A DNA stretch of 64,000 nucleotides. It comes from Botrytis cinerea B05.10. Lineage: Eukaryota; Ascomycota; Leotiomycetes; Helotiales; Sclerotiniaceae. A model generated the notes under the pieces. It saw only the letters and a list, made by a program, of their open reading frames with translations. It was not told the origin of the DNA and made no database searches. Within the stretch, counting starts at the first letter, position 1. Each line of letters opens with the position of its first letter. Both the position numbers and the translations under genes were made by a program. Below are positions 45,720 through 58,150 of the stretch, one piece after another. The stretch covers positions 806,001 to 870,000 of the forward strand of contig NC_037322.1 of NCBI RefSeq assembly GCF_000143535.2, read 5' to 3'.

Positions 45720-46850
45720 GAAGTTGGGACTCCGAAAAGTGCATGGATGAAGGAGTCAGTTTTACTATACCGACTTTGAACTTTTGATTCTCATTTTCCA
45801 AAAACGTTTTTCTACCGTTGTCCGCCGTTGAGTGAGTCAAGATAATCTGATCTAGTCGGCGACACTGCATCCGTTTATTCCACAGCCGGTTTAATGGACA
45901 AAGCCAAGGTACCTTGATATGGTCGGCGACATTGCATGCTATACATTCAACGGCTAGTACAATAAGCGTTGTGGTTGCAGGGAATCTATAATATGCACCC
46001 CAGTTTTAGAATTCACATTTTACCACAAAACCGGAATAATGATTTGAGCCTCCATGAAGAATGATGATCGTAAGTAACGAAAAAGGAACGGAGCCAACCA
46101 ATCCGACGACCTTGACAAATGTTGTTTCTTTCCAAAACCACCTTTCCGGAATCAATTTGATTATTAATCTAGGGGACCTTTCTAACATTTCTCTTATGTC
46201 CGCGTGGTTATCTTTAGTATATTGCTTTCTTTGTACGTATCTATACCTCATTCTTCCGTTATTACTTACGTCAAAGCTCTATTGATTGCCATGTCGGCGA
46301 AGTATCTTTGGTGGTCAATGGTATGGTAGTAGCTTACTACGCTTACTACCCTCTAGTTTCTCTCGGGGACCTCGCTAAGCCTTAGCAAGTTGAAGATTAG
46401 AACCAGTAAGGCGGCTTGGTATAAATGCACGATCGTTATTCTTGCCCCACATTTACCAATTCTTCAATTCCCAACTCCCAGGAAAGTATTCAGTGGCTCG
46501 AGTGGTACTCAATTACCCCACCAAATGCCTCGCGCTTACATTGTTCCCACAGGAATCGGGGACCTGCAGATCAATGTTGGAATACAACTGTTGCCTGACT
46601 TCATACATAACTCTCAATATACTATAAGTTTTGTATTCTCCGGTCGGCGAATTCTCCATAGTAAGTTTTCTGCTAAGGTCGCTTCGTATTTCCGACGTTT
46701 TCTTGTGTTGCGATATCGTACGGTATCACCGTGTCAGAGCTGGAATACTTTGGCTTACGTTGTCAGACAGGCTGAATAATATCTAGCTAAGTTTGGAATT
46801 TAAAGTTTTGTATTACACACTGTTGGCTGCGTAGTATCGGAAAGGTAAAT
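45720..46850. other. Intergenic region with short dispersed repeats
   Basis: AT-rich. It holds two direct copies of GTCGGCGACAYTGCAT (45855-45870 and 45922-45937), a GGTAGTA/TACTACC inverted repeat (46325-46350), a 15-mer shared with 54894-54908, and the palindrome GCTAAGCCTTAGC (46374-46386). It looks like transposon-derived debris upstream of the ABC transporter gene. Confidence 0.45.
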
Positions 46851-49582
46851 ATGGAATATAAAAGCTGTGCACCCTACGTTGGGGAAAGGTCTCAATGTGC
46901 TTCAAACACAGGGTCAAATCAAACTCATTGGCAAAAATCGAAGTCTCACAACATAGTTTCAAATATTCCTCTGAGTCAATTTAATAATCAATTCCGAGAT
47001 ACGAACCCTTTTACTTCTCCATTCGATTCTCCTCGACTACCAAAATTTCAAGATCGACAAGATTTCGAAGATTTAAGTTCCAACAAGACTCGGAACGATC
47101 ATTCAACCAGGATTCGGGGACTTCAGAATTCAACACTCGAGAATTGTGAATCATTCGGAATCGGCATACCTCTTCACAGTCACATAGACAAATTCGACCT
47201 TGAGTCGGACCACACTATGACGGACACGACCAGCAGCACACTTTCACAAGCTTCGGGGAAAGCTGAGCAAGATTATGATATGGAACATCGTAATCAATTC
47301 ATGACCGATGTTGAACTATCGGCTGTTGATGATAATCATTTGAATAATACCACTGTTCGGAATTTTATATGGAATGATGTGACGGTTACTGTGAAGGATC
47401 ATAAAACTAAAGAATCAAAAGCAATTTTAGATGATGTTAGTGGTGTTGTTGAAGCTGGTCAGTATTTCTGTTTGGAATTGTTGGTTCGGATGAGAAGCAA
47501 ATTACTGACATGTTTGTAGGAGAGATATGCGCTTTGATGGGACCAAGTGGCTGTGGAAAAACTACTCTGTTAAATGTTTTGGCTCATAGAAATGCAGCTG
47601 CTAAAGCGGTTGTAACGGGAAAGACGCTGGTCAATGGATCAAGTCCATCTAAAAGTGTTTTTCGGGATATGAGTTCATATGTTGAACAAGAGGATGCTCT
47701 CATAGGCTCCTTGACAGTACAAGAAACGTTGAACTTTGCGGCTCGTCTTGCTCATAAAAGGTAGGATTCTTAATTTTTAATTTAATTTTTGTCTTCTTTT
47801 CTCTCAAACTGACTATCCTCTAGTTCTTTGACAAAAACTGAGCGAATGAGACGGATCAGCGGCTTGATAAATTCATTCGGTCTTCGTAATCAGGCGCATA
47901 CCATTATTGGAACACCAATTCAAAAAGGTATTAGTGGTGGTCAAAAACGACGAGTTAGTGTTGCCAGTCAACTCATCACTGGACCTAAAATTCTCTTCTT
48001 GGATGAACCTACATCTGGGTTGGACTCTGCAGCAAGTTGGGAAGTGATGTCCTTTGTTAAAAAGGTTGCAAAACAAAACAATGTTAGTTATTACCACTGA
48101 CATTTAAGGACTTATATTGATTTCATCATCTAGTTGATTGTTATAGCAAGTATTCACCAACCTTCTACTTCTACTTTCCAATTATTTGATAAGTTATTAC
48201 TATTATCTGGAGGAAAATCGCATTACTTTGGTCCTGTCTCAGAAGTCAATCAACATTTCGAATCCATAGGGTATCCAATCCCACTTCATATGAATGCTTC
48301 GGAATACCTTCTTGATCTCATGAATATCGACTTTGCAGTCAATCAATCGCAATCACAGGCAAGATTACTACAAATTTATGAATCTTGGTTGGGTTCATCT
48401 ACTTTTCGACAAATGAATGATAAAATTCAGCATACATTGCAACATGTCAAGCCTTTACCCGTGGCCAATTCCTCACGTGGTGGATTTTTCAATGTATTGA
48501 TGACATTGGTACACAGAGCATTCATCAAGAGTTATCGAGACGTGGTCGCATATGGTATTCGTATTGCAATGTATATGGGGCTTGCTATTATGATGGGTAC
48601 AGTTTGGTTACGTCTCAAAACTGATCAAAGCGAAATTCAACCTTTCATCAATGCTATCGTGAGTATTGCTCTTATCCATAGGGATATATTTTTCATGACT
48701 GACGAATTTTAGTTCTTTGGCTCAGCTTTCATGTCTTTTATGGCTGTCGCTTATGTTCCATCTTTTCTCGAAGATCGTTCTACATTTATCAAAGAACGGG
48801 CAAATGGTCTTTATGGGCCCACTGCATTCATGCTCTCAAACTTCATTATTGGCTTACCTTATTTATGTATGTCTGCAATCCTGTTCTCCAATGCTTAACT
48901 AACATTATATTCAGTTTTAATATCATTTCTCTTTTCCGTAACGACCTATTTTCTCAACAATTTTCGACCTACGGCTCCTGCCTTCTTCACGTGGATAATG
49001 TGGCTGTTTCTTGATCTTCTCGCTGCCGAATCACTCGTCGTTCTTATATCCTCTTTATTCCCTTCATTTGTAATATCTCTTGCTCTTACTGCTTTTGCAA
49101 ATGGATTATGGATGAGTGTCGGTGGTTTCTTGGTACCTCCCCAAATCCTTAACGTGTTTTGGAGATATGTGTTTCATTACATTGATTACCAGGTATGCTC
49201 TCTATTCTTTAATCTCCCATCCAGATACTCTGTATCACTCGTGGTTATGATACAATAGTAATGCTAATGCATACCAATAGACATACGTTTTCCAAGGAAT
49301 GATGGTCAATGAATTTTCAGAAAGAGACTACACTTGCGGAACTTCTTGTCAATGCATGTACATCACCGATCTGGCGCCTCAATGTAAAATTAGTGGGAAA
49401 GGAGTTTTAGATCAATAGTAAGTCTTTCTCTTCCCTTCAAAATCTAGATTTTCATTGAAATTTTACTAACGAAGCACAGTGGATACAAGACCGGCAAGAC
49501 TGGTGAATGGGTAGGTATTTTAATTGCAATTATTTTTGTATATAGGATTTTAGGCTTGGGTGCCATGTATTTTAGACGATAG
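46851..49582 (+). CDS. ABCG-type half transporter
   Basis: Membrane exporter of the ABCG (WBC) half-size subfamily; substrate unknown. Model: exons 46851-47457, 47520-47760, 47824-48082, 48134-48658, 48713-48866, 48915-49192, 49281-49417 and 49480-49582, 767 residues. Domain order is nucleotide-binding domain then membrane domain. Walker A is GPSGCGKTT (~212), the signature is ISGGQKRRVS (~320), and Walker B is ILFLDEPTSGLD (~340). The membrane part carries helices such as FLISFLFSVTTYFL and WIMWLFLDLLAAESLVVLISSLF. A Cys-rich loop (YTCGTSCQCMY) sits before the last helix, as in ABCG proteins. The N-terminal ~170 residues are an unstructured extension. Same strand as the FAD oxidoreductase, so joint metabolite handling is possible but unproven. 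Confidence 0.93.
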
Positions 49583-51627
49583 AGTCACTATTTGGTGAAT
49601 GGATGGACAAGAATGGAGAAGACTTTGGGTGTTGGAGAGGTAAAAGTGGCTTGGATGTTACCTGATTAGGAACGAGGTACCAGAACGCGGCACGGGTGGT
49701 GGCAGCTTTGGAAAGTGTGGTGACCAGATGTCATGCGGACACAGTGTTGTACATCAATAAGTGCGAGGAATTGTTCATATGGTTTATCCTTCAGGTTTCG
49801 AGAATTTTTTGGTTTGGTGTCCATTTTGCTATGTATATATTCCTGGACTTTACTTGGTATATGAAGCGAGACTCTGTATATATTCTTCCTTCTTTAGTTG
49901 AAGACGCATTGGATTCAGTATATTAAACAGTGATATTATCATTGCAGAGTAAGCTCTCAAAACCCAAAGCCTGACTTACTGACTTAAGACGCTTTAATCA
50001 GTCGTCACTGATCATGATCTCACTTTCACCAATTTTGGAACTTACTACATACGTATCGTAGTATAATCGGCATCCATCTTTTCATATACAAATTCATCAT
50101 TATACACCTACCTATCCACAAGCATTCAGCCAGACGTTACAGTACGCTCGAGCCTTCACCACATCATCTTATCTCTTCACCCGTCTCTCACCAAGCAAGC
50201 CATCTCCTCCTCGCCTCACCCCACGGTATCACCATATCCATTCATTCATACTGCAGTACATGCTGCGTATATACCCCCAAGTATTATTCCATACATAATA
50301 TATACCTAACACAGCATATATGCCTAACACAGCATGTAGGAACTTTATCCGGATTCAGCCGGCTCGAGTATATGTTACACAAGTCATCCGAGTGCTACGG
50401 ATCGAGCACAGAGTGACAGAGTATTTCGTTTTGACTCTCTCTTTTGACTGCGCCTATAGTGTTGTACTGTTGATTTGTTTTCTTCCGGTGGTGTACGGAA
50501 AGGATGAGGAGTGTGGATGTGTGATGAATGGGGTAGATACGGTAGGTAGGTAGGTACAGGAAGAGATTTGATACTTTGTGATAAATGAAGATACTATAGG
50601 ATCGATAGGAATGATGAGACGATGAAGGATAAAGATAGTGATGGGATCTTCGATGGCTGCTGAGGATTTTCATCACACAACTTTTCGTAAATCTGCATGC
50701 ACTCACTTTTTGGCAGAAGGACGGTTGAAAAGATATCCGGATTTAGACATTTGAAGGAGTGAGAAAACATGTACGTGTATCTATGTACATACTTCATGCC
50801 GTACAACCTCAAATCATACGACTCTCAACCGCCCAACTTGATCCCAGTCTATGTTGTGTACGATTACAGTCCAGGTACGCACTCACGCTCGGGGCACTCA
50901 TGTTGTGTTTGCTCCGCACATTACATATATGTGAGATTATGTTAAGATAGATTTACATATAATCTATGTTGTATCAATTCGTGCACTTCATGGCTTGGAG
51001 GCGAGTTGAACTCCGTATCTGCACCACATACATTCGCGTAGATTAATTCCCCTCGTGAATTTATGTTCATGATAAGCTGTGATTGCATATACACTATGTG
51101 CGCATAGACAATTAACGATCTTCGATGCTCTCCACGAGTACGGGATGGGTGTGATATCGCTTTCGCTTACATTCTACCGTCAACGTTGCGAGTTTTCTTG
51201 CAACTGTCTGAAGATGGAACTTGGAGTCCAATATCCTTGTTGGTCGAAATGTTGTATAACATATTGGCACTGCTGACATACATATATTTGGTAGTATTAT
51301 AGAGTCGTAGTAGTTACGAAATACACGGGATACATTTGAAGTCTGAGCATGGCGGCTATGACGGTAACTTTTGATTAATCTTGTGATCAGGAAATCTAAT
51401 CTTGGGATTGGCAGTGCTTAAGACCGTCGAATTGCAGATATATTTACCCAATATATGTAGATATGGACATGGGATCTACAGCTGGTGGCATTATCTAAAA
51501 GTGTGCCTATGAGCACAACATGTGCTGTTTCGAAACGTTTCAGGATTCAACCGAAAAGTGAGGTTGTGGGACACTTGATCCAATTTGCACTTTGATATGT
51601 ATTGCTACTTCAAGGTACGTACATTTT
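49583..51627. other. Gene-free region between ABC transporter and HeLo gene
   Basis: AT-rich DNA with short frames only. A tandem pair of CCTAACACAGCAT lies at 50304-50336. Convergent 3' ends lie at both sides. No gene, tRNA or transposon recognised. Confidence 0.45.
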
Positions 51628-53689
51628 TTAGACTTTGATATCGCCTAGCTTTTTGACAACATTTTCGAAAAACCTCATTCCGAGCTTTGAGGCGACTCTT
51701 TCATCACCCATCTCATCTTCTCCATCTTCTATTCCTAACTCTTTACCACCTACTATACACCTCTTTACAACTTCTTCTACTATCCCACCCATTTCACCTC
51801 CTACTTTCGATAGCATGTTCTCACTCATAAGAATTTCTTGTACATTCTTTGCTCTTTTTGAAGGTCGTTCACTGATCTCAGCCATGATCTCGGTTATTGA
51901 TTTCCAGAAACATAATTCAACTAATACCACACCAAAACTATATATATCGAAGCTTTTTCGGTAGCCTATAAATGCTATTAGTGTCATAGACCACCATGTT
52001 TCTGAGAAGACAACTCACTTTCTCTTGGACCAAAGCCAATATTTTGGGTACTTGGATGTCTATACATATTGTGCTCCTCACCATCTCCTGGTATCTCTGT
52101 TGTTTCATCCTTTCTAGCTGGTCGAGCAAAATCGAAGCCGCTCAAATATACTTGGTCCCAGTTCACAATTTGACGTTCACCACCATTTGATGTGCCTGGG
52201 AAAAATACTATGTTATGCGATCGGAATCCTTTGTGGAGCCAATTCACGGAATGTAGATATAATAAACAATTAGATAGGGCGTGAGCTAATTTTATGCGAT
52301 CAGTGATCCTAGGTTTAGGGTGGTTTGAGAATAATTGGATGAGAGAAATAGGGGAGGTCTCAATTGAATGTGGTTTTCGAAAGACAATTCCAATACGTGC
52401 CTCGGGAGGTTCATCTTCTTCAGAGTCGGAAGAGGGAGACGTAGGTTCAGACTTAAGGTTATCGAAATATCCAAGGCATTGTGGAACTCGGAAAGCTTCT
52501 GGTTTCGGCTCGTGATGAAGGAGTGCAGCAAGTTTCTGAACGCGGTCCACTATGAGGGGAGAAGGAGAGGTAGCACCTGGACTACAATCATACTCTTTCC
52601 ATTCAATCCATACTGGTTCTTCAATACCATTGTGAAAATATGTAGCATCACATCGAATGGCATCTCCATCTATCGAAGCCTCTTCAGGAGCGAGTTGGAT
52701 ACTAGACTTAGCAATTTCGAGACCTGTCCTTTCATCGTTTGGTCTTCCCAGGGAAAGAGCATTTCCAGTCGCCTCATCCCATGTTAAACTACCGGCCGTG
52801 GGATTAATTGATTCATTAAATGCCTTGAATTTGGCAAGCTGGGACAAAAGCTTCAAGCCGGAATTGTTGTCGTCCCCATAATCATGGGTAATTGATTGAG
52901 TGTGGTATGTTCGAGCATCCAATTTGATATTCAGGGCCATTACCAATTGGCATAGAGAAGAAAGATCTTTGTGGAGTTGTAATACACCTCGGTTTGTATC
53001 TTGAGTCGTCCGATGAATCTCAGTTTGCAAACGGGTATCAAGGATATCCGTCATATTGTCGTTGAGAGTGGAGAAACGTTGAAGCAGAATCTCAAATGCT
53101 TCCTTATCGAAGGCTGTCCACCAAAGACGCCGCGCCCCCTCCGTGATTTTGTCCGTGGTATTGGCCTTGAAGGATTTCATAGCTTTCATTATAAATTTCC
53201 TTCTCGATTCGGACAACGGTACATGAGCACTGGAGGCATCTTTAGCTGGATCGTCGATAGAATTCTCATCTGATACGAAGTCAGGGATAACCTTGAGGTG
53301 CTTATTCTTTCTCTGGGCATTCTCAAATTCCTTGAACAAGAATTGGATCTGGACAAGAAGGTCTAGGATGGTGGTTCGATGAATGACGAAGGTATTGGAT
53401 TCGCGAATTTTTTGGTCATTTTGATTATCAAGGTCTAGAAGACCGGAAGTCTCACTCCATGCAAATAATCTTTGCTGTTCCATCCGCAGTCTCAAATTAT
53501 AGTATTTGGACTCTTCGGGGACATTCTTAGCTGTGATAATGAATTGAATCCCTGAAAATAATGATATCAATATCCAATAAATTGTTTTAAAGACCAAGGG
53601 AAACGTATACCTTGAATGCACCCTGTAAACACTTGACCAGCCAAGGATGCTACACTGAGAGCTAAACCTACAGCACTGATTGGATCCAT
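51628..53689 (-). CDS. HeLo-domain protein with C-terminal pseudokinase domain
   Basis: Model: exons 53689-53611, 53551-52019 and 51965-51628, consistent phases, 649 residues. The N-terminus MDPISAVGLALSVASLAGQVF-GCIQG followed by LRLRMEQQRLFAWSE matches the HeLo (prion-inhibition and propagation) domain, spanning about 1-220. HeLo domains can form membrane-permeabilising helical assemblies in fungal incompatibility. The C-terminal part (about 330-649) is kinase-like: WIEWKEY supplies a candidate ATP Lys (~346). However, the catalytic loop reads WLHKGFRSHNIVFF (~467), lacking the HRD Asp, and the DFG site reads GFDFARP (~500). The activation-loop side resumes with FDIYSFGVVLVELCF. It is probably a pseudokinase used as sensor or scaffold. 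No amyloid motif or NLR neighbour is evident. It is divergent from the Zn2Cys6 gene. Confidence 0.87.
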
Positions 53690-55022
53690 ATTTCAAAAGA
53701 AGTCAAATGGTGTGTCGGGAAATTTGATTGTACGACCGAGGTATGCGAGTCAAAACAAATCACGGCACGGGTGGCCTAGAATATGGAACCGATTGAACCA
53801 AAAGGGCCGGTCGTCTAATAACGGCAAGTTTGAGTGAGTTGCGGTGGAAGCACTCCCATCAAACACGATGCTGCTGAAATATCTCCTGCACAGATATTTG
53901 CCGGGCAAAGAAAACCTGGCAAAAGAAAAACCGGGTTAGGTCCGCAGATCCGCAGATGGCGCTCGAAAAATTATTATTGCTTACAATCTTTCTTCGGTGC
54001 TGTATGTGAAACTGAAGCTTTTCAGAAACTGCATTGAAGGAAACACACGACCTCAATGAAGAAATAACCCCCGATGACAAACTGATCGACTAGTAACTGC
54101 AACGCCGTTGAGTGCAATTCAGATGGACATTATCCCATCGTATCATAAAATGATAAAGATTCATCTACCGGCGAGCCAGCCTCATTGTGGCCATGCTCAT
54201 GTACCTCGCCCAATCGCTGTTGATAGCATTCTCCACAACTATGCAGGTGTCAAAAGGCAGACTTTGCACCACAGCCCTCTCCTGTCTTTCGTGGTGTGCT
54301 GAAAAAGGGCAGATGGCGGGACGTTTCCCATGTGAGATAATCTTATCCTTTTATATGCAGATTGAATGCAAGGAAAGCAAGGAAAATGCAGAGCTGAGGA
54401 ACTTTTCTATCCATCGCGGATAACGAGGGGGAAATCCGAATCAATCGACGTAAAAACAAGCAGGGTCACGTGTATGGCGAATTAAACCATTCTCGGGACT
54501 CAGCTCCAATGGGAATTCTTTGCTTCTTGTGCTCCAAAGCAAATGAAAGGAGATACGCATGAAATCCGCATCAACTACGCATACTTACGCATTAAACAAC
54601 TGTATGTCAGATAGAAAATCGATTGAACGGATGGACCACTCCGCATGCATTAAATAACAACTTGTTTGCACCAGAACTGATAGGTCCCCATCGTTATATT
54701 GAGGCTGTCCGTCCGTTTTCTCAACATCTTCCAACATAAGTTCACAGCATCGTTCATTCTCGTGGCTTCCTCCACCCTTTATAAAGATTTGACCTGGACC
54801 CAGTTGCACACAAACCCCATCGCTGTCAGCATATCATTGACGTGTTTGAACTAAACTCATCAAACTTTCTTGTGCTCAATCTATTCGGGCTCATCGGGGA
54901 CCTCGCTAGGTACCACAATTACTACGGTAGTCAGCATCTCCTATCAAATATCGTGGTACAAGGATAGAATACCCATCAATCATTCGACGTTTCGTACCAG
55001 GGTTGCAGTGTTGACTTTCGCA
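53690..55022. promoter_or_regulatory. Divergent upstream region of HeLo and Zn2Cys6 genes
   Basis: 1.33 kb without a recognisable gene. It includes the 15-mer TCGGGGACCTCGCTA at 54894-54908, next to ACTACGGTAGT. Confidence 0.4.
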
Positions 55023-57180
55023 ATGCAGCAGACCTCTACTCCTGTGCCTCATATGTTTTGGTCGGCGAGCAATTCATCCACATCCACATCAAATCTGACC
55101 ACTAGAGCTATGGATTCCATTTCTCCCATAAAAACGCCTTCGACGAGTAATGCTTCATCACTCTCGCCAACTTCCGATCATGCGCCTGAGAAACAAGGCG
55201 AAAGACAGCTAGCAGTCGTTCCGGACCATCAAAAGGACCGGATTACAGTCCCGTCAGCATGCGTCGCTTGTCGCTCCAAGCACCTCAAATGCGATGGCTT
55301 TAGTCCATGTTCTAGATGCTCTTCTAATGAATATGAATGTATCTACGTGAGAAGTCGTCGAGGCTTTAAGGGTCCAAGACGTAATGGGGCTCAGAATAAG
55401 ACGGCGGCGTCGACGTCAACTCAATCAAACAATTCCAGAGCTTGTCCATTAGTTCGACCAGGGACATCTACAACCATCAATACCACCGGTAATTCGGTCA
55501 ACATTCCCAGTGGACTAGCTACACCTCCCGACAATAGACTACAGACACTACCGTTCGGTCCGGCAAATCCTCCATCTTATGGTGTTAATAGAGATCAAAC
55601 GGTTTTAGACGTCAATAAACCTCAATACAACGGATTAGATCTTCGACAAAAATGCATCGAAGCATTCTATTATCATTTTTGGCCCGCACATCCATTTCTT
55701 CTCCCTAGAGATAATCTGCTCAGATTGCTCAAGGAGAAAAAACAACTGGGGCATTTAGAAGCTGCTATAAGATATGTGGGTTCATTCTTCATAGATCAAG
55801 CACCTACTACGGCACTATGTCTAGAAGCCGAACGAGCAATCTATCATCCAGATTGTCCCAAAGATGCATTCAAAGTTCAAGCAATGCTTATTCTTTGCCT
55901 TGGACTTGATGGTTACACCTTTCAAGAGAAGGCCTTGGGAGTTCTTACTGATGCTCAAGAGTTAGCATTACAATTGGGAATGAACAAGAGAGATTTTGCT
56001 TCTATGCATGGAAATGGCTGGTCTAGCTTGGAAGAGAGTTGGCGTCGTACTTGGTGGGAAATGTTTGTGGTTGATGGGATGATTGCTGGCGTTCATCAAA
56101 AGAGTTTCTTTCCTATGAAGGACATACCCGCGGAAGTTGGACTTCCATGTGAAGAGAGCGAATACATTAATGGAGTAAGTTCTCCCTAATTGATATCCGA
56201 GAATTTCCCGTCACGCCTACCTTTCAAAAATACCATACTGACAAGAATCAGAATATTCCCCCCCCTCATTCCCTCACAGACTTTGACGATGAGGATTTTG
56301 AACATCGTGATTACAGCTACTCCTCTTTCACTTATCGTATCTCTGCGATTCGAAACTTAGGTCGACTATTGACGGGAAAGATGATCAATCCACATCCTGA
56401 CAGTCCCGCCGTCGATCGTCTTGATGCATATCTTGTAAACTTTCGTTTACATCTACCAGATAACAAGAGACAACTCGTCAGTGGTGATGGCAAGCTTGAT
56501 GAGATGCTGTTCCAAGCAAATATGATTACAGAAGCGTATGTTTTCCACCTATCTGTCTTCCGTCAAATTCTCTTACCCTTTGACCTTTTACCACGTTTCT
56601 TTCCACAACATCACCTCGATTTTGTTCGCCACAACTAACCCCTTATTATCTTAGCGCGACTATTGTCCTCCACCGTGAGCTCTCGGAATTAGATAGTAGC
56701 ATCACTACTCCCATAACCTCCTGTGCCCCTCACCATCCTATCATGCCCGGTTCAAACTACAACATCCATGCGTCCAAAACCATCACCGCCGCCCAATCAA
56801 TCTCCAAACTCATTACTCTCCCCGTCCCCTTGATCCGCCACACACATTTCTTTACCTGCGTCGTAACTCTTGCCTCAGTAGTCCATCTTTCTTGTTGGTC
56901 TGTTCTCTACCCTACCCTCAATGATGACGATTTGAAACAACAATTGAAATTAAATACTGGGGCTCTGAAAACTTTATGGCAAGTGTGGCCTAGTGCTGGA
57001 AGAGCATTTGGACAGGTTAAAGGAGTAGCAAGTGAGATTTGGCAGAGGAAAAAGGAGGTTGTGGAGAGAGGATGGTGGGGTGAGGCTGGTGAGGAGGGGT
57101 TTATCAGGAATATGCAAGAAGAGCAGGGTTACTTGGAGGAATTACAATTACTTGATGCTCCTGTACATCCGGGATTTTAG
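55023..57180 (+). CDS. Zn2Cys6 transcription factor with fungal-specific domain
   Basis: Nuclear DNA-binding regulator; target genes unknown. Model: exons 55023-56174, 56252-56535 and 56655-57180, 653 residues. The binuclear cluster at about 80-106 has spacing CX2CX6CX5CX2CX6C (CVACRSKHLKC...CSRC...C), followed by a basic linker (RSRRGFKGPRRN). The middle homology region contains FYYHFWPAHPFLLPRDNLL, LTDAQELALQLGMNKRDF, and the Arg/Trp motif ESWRRTWWEMFVVDG. The start is the first in-frame ATG; a second at 55110 is possible. Exon 2 begins beside a C8 run. Proximity to the ABCG and FAD genes allows, but does not show, pathway-specific control. Confidence 0.92.
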
Positions 57181-58150
57181 ATGTTGTCCGTGGGGGTTTT
57201 TTGCTTCCTTGCATTTTGCTCGGTCCCCCCTTTTTCGGTTTCTGAGGCTTTTCTTCGGAGTGTTTGTTTGGCGAATTTCATTTTATGGATGCATCTTCCC
57301 ATTACTCCAATTCTTACTCTGTTTGGGGTTGGTTGACTGTCAGTTCCTACTACTATGCAGTGGGACTTAACTAGATACCTATTTTCCTTTTACTTTGCAT
57401 TTGGTGTTTCGTCGTATGGACATAAGGAAAGAAAAACTCAACACAATGGATGGTAAAGGGCGAGATAAGACGAGAAGATTGAGAAGAGATGAAAATAACG
57501 GCCTATATATTTGGATTTGAGTTTTGATATTCTTAAATGCGGGAGGGAGGAAAGTTGGAGTTATATGTTTTTTTTTTCTCGTTCTTTTTTTTGGCTTGGA
57601 TATGGAATTGACAATGGGAATTGAAGAGAACGATGAATGGATCGAATTTGATAATGGGGTTGATATGAAATGGATACTGGATACCATGTTTACTTCTACC
57701 CTTGATCTTCCTTCAATCTTTGGATGAATTATCGCTGGGGAGATTTGAGTAATAATTTTACGAGGGAAATAGTATGCTTAAGAATAGGAATTATTTTTAT
57801 CTAGTATTCATTGCTTGCTTACGCACCTGAGGGATATGTCTCCATTATACGTGATATCACTATAGAGATAGATATCGACGAAGTCATGCCACCCACCTTC
57901 AACCTCTTCGCTCTACCCATCTTAGATTGAACGTTGAAGAGATATCTATTATCATGTCATGTAATGTATTGTGAACATGCATAAAGCTATAGACCAGGAA
58001 GTATTTCCGAACAAGCCTTCTGTATTGATCATGCCAAGACCACCGGAAAAATGCCTCTAAGCATATACAAATCCAACCAGAACTCCAATCCGAACTCCAG
58101 CTAGACTCCAAATGAGGTATACAAAACCCAATTCCTATGTATCCCCCCAC
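57181..58150. other. Convergent 3' region (Zn2Cys6 / vps24)
   Basis: T-rich and AT-rich untranslated sequence. No gene recognised. Confidence 0.45.
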
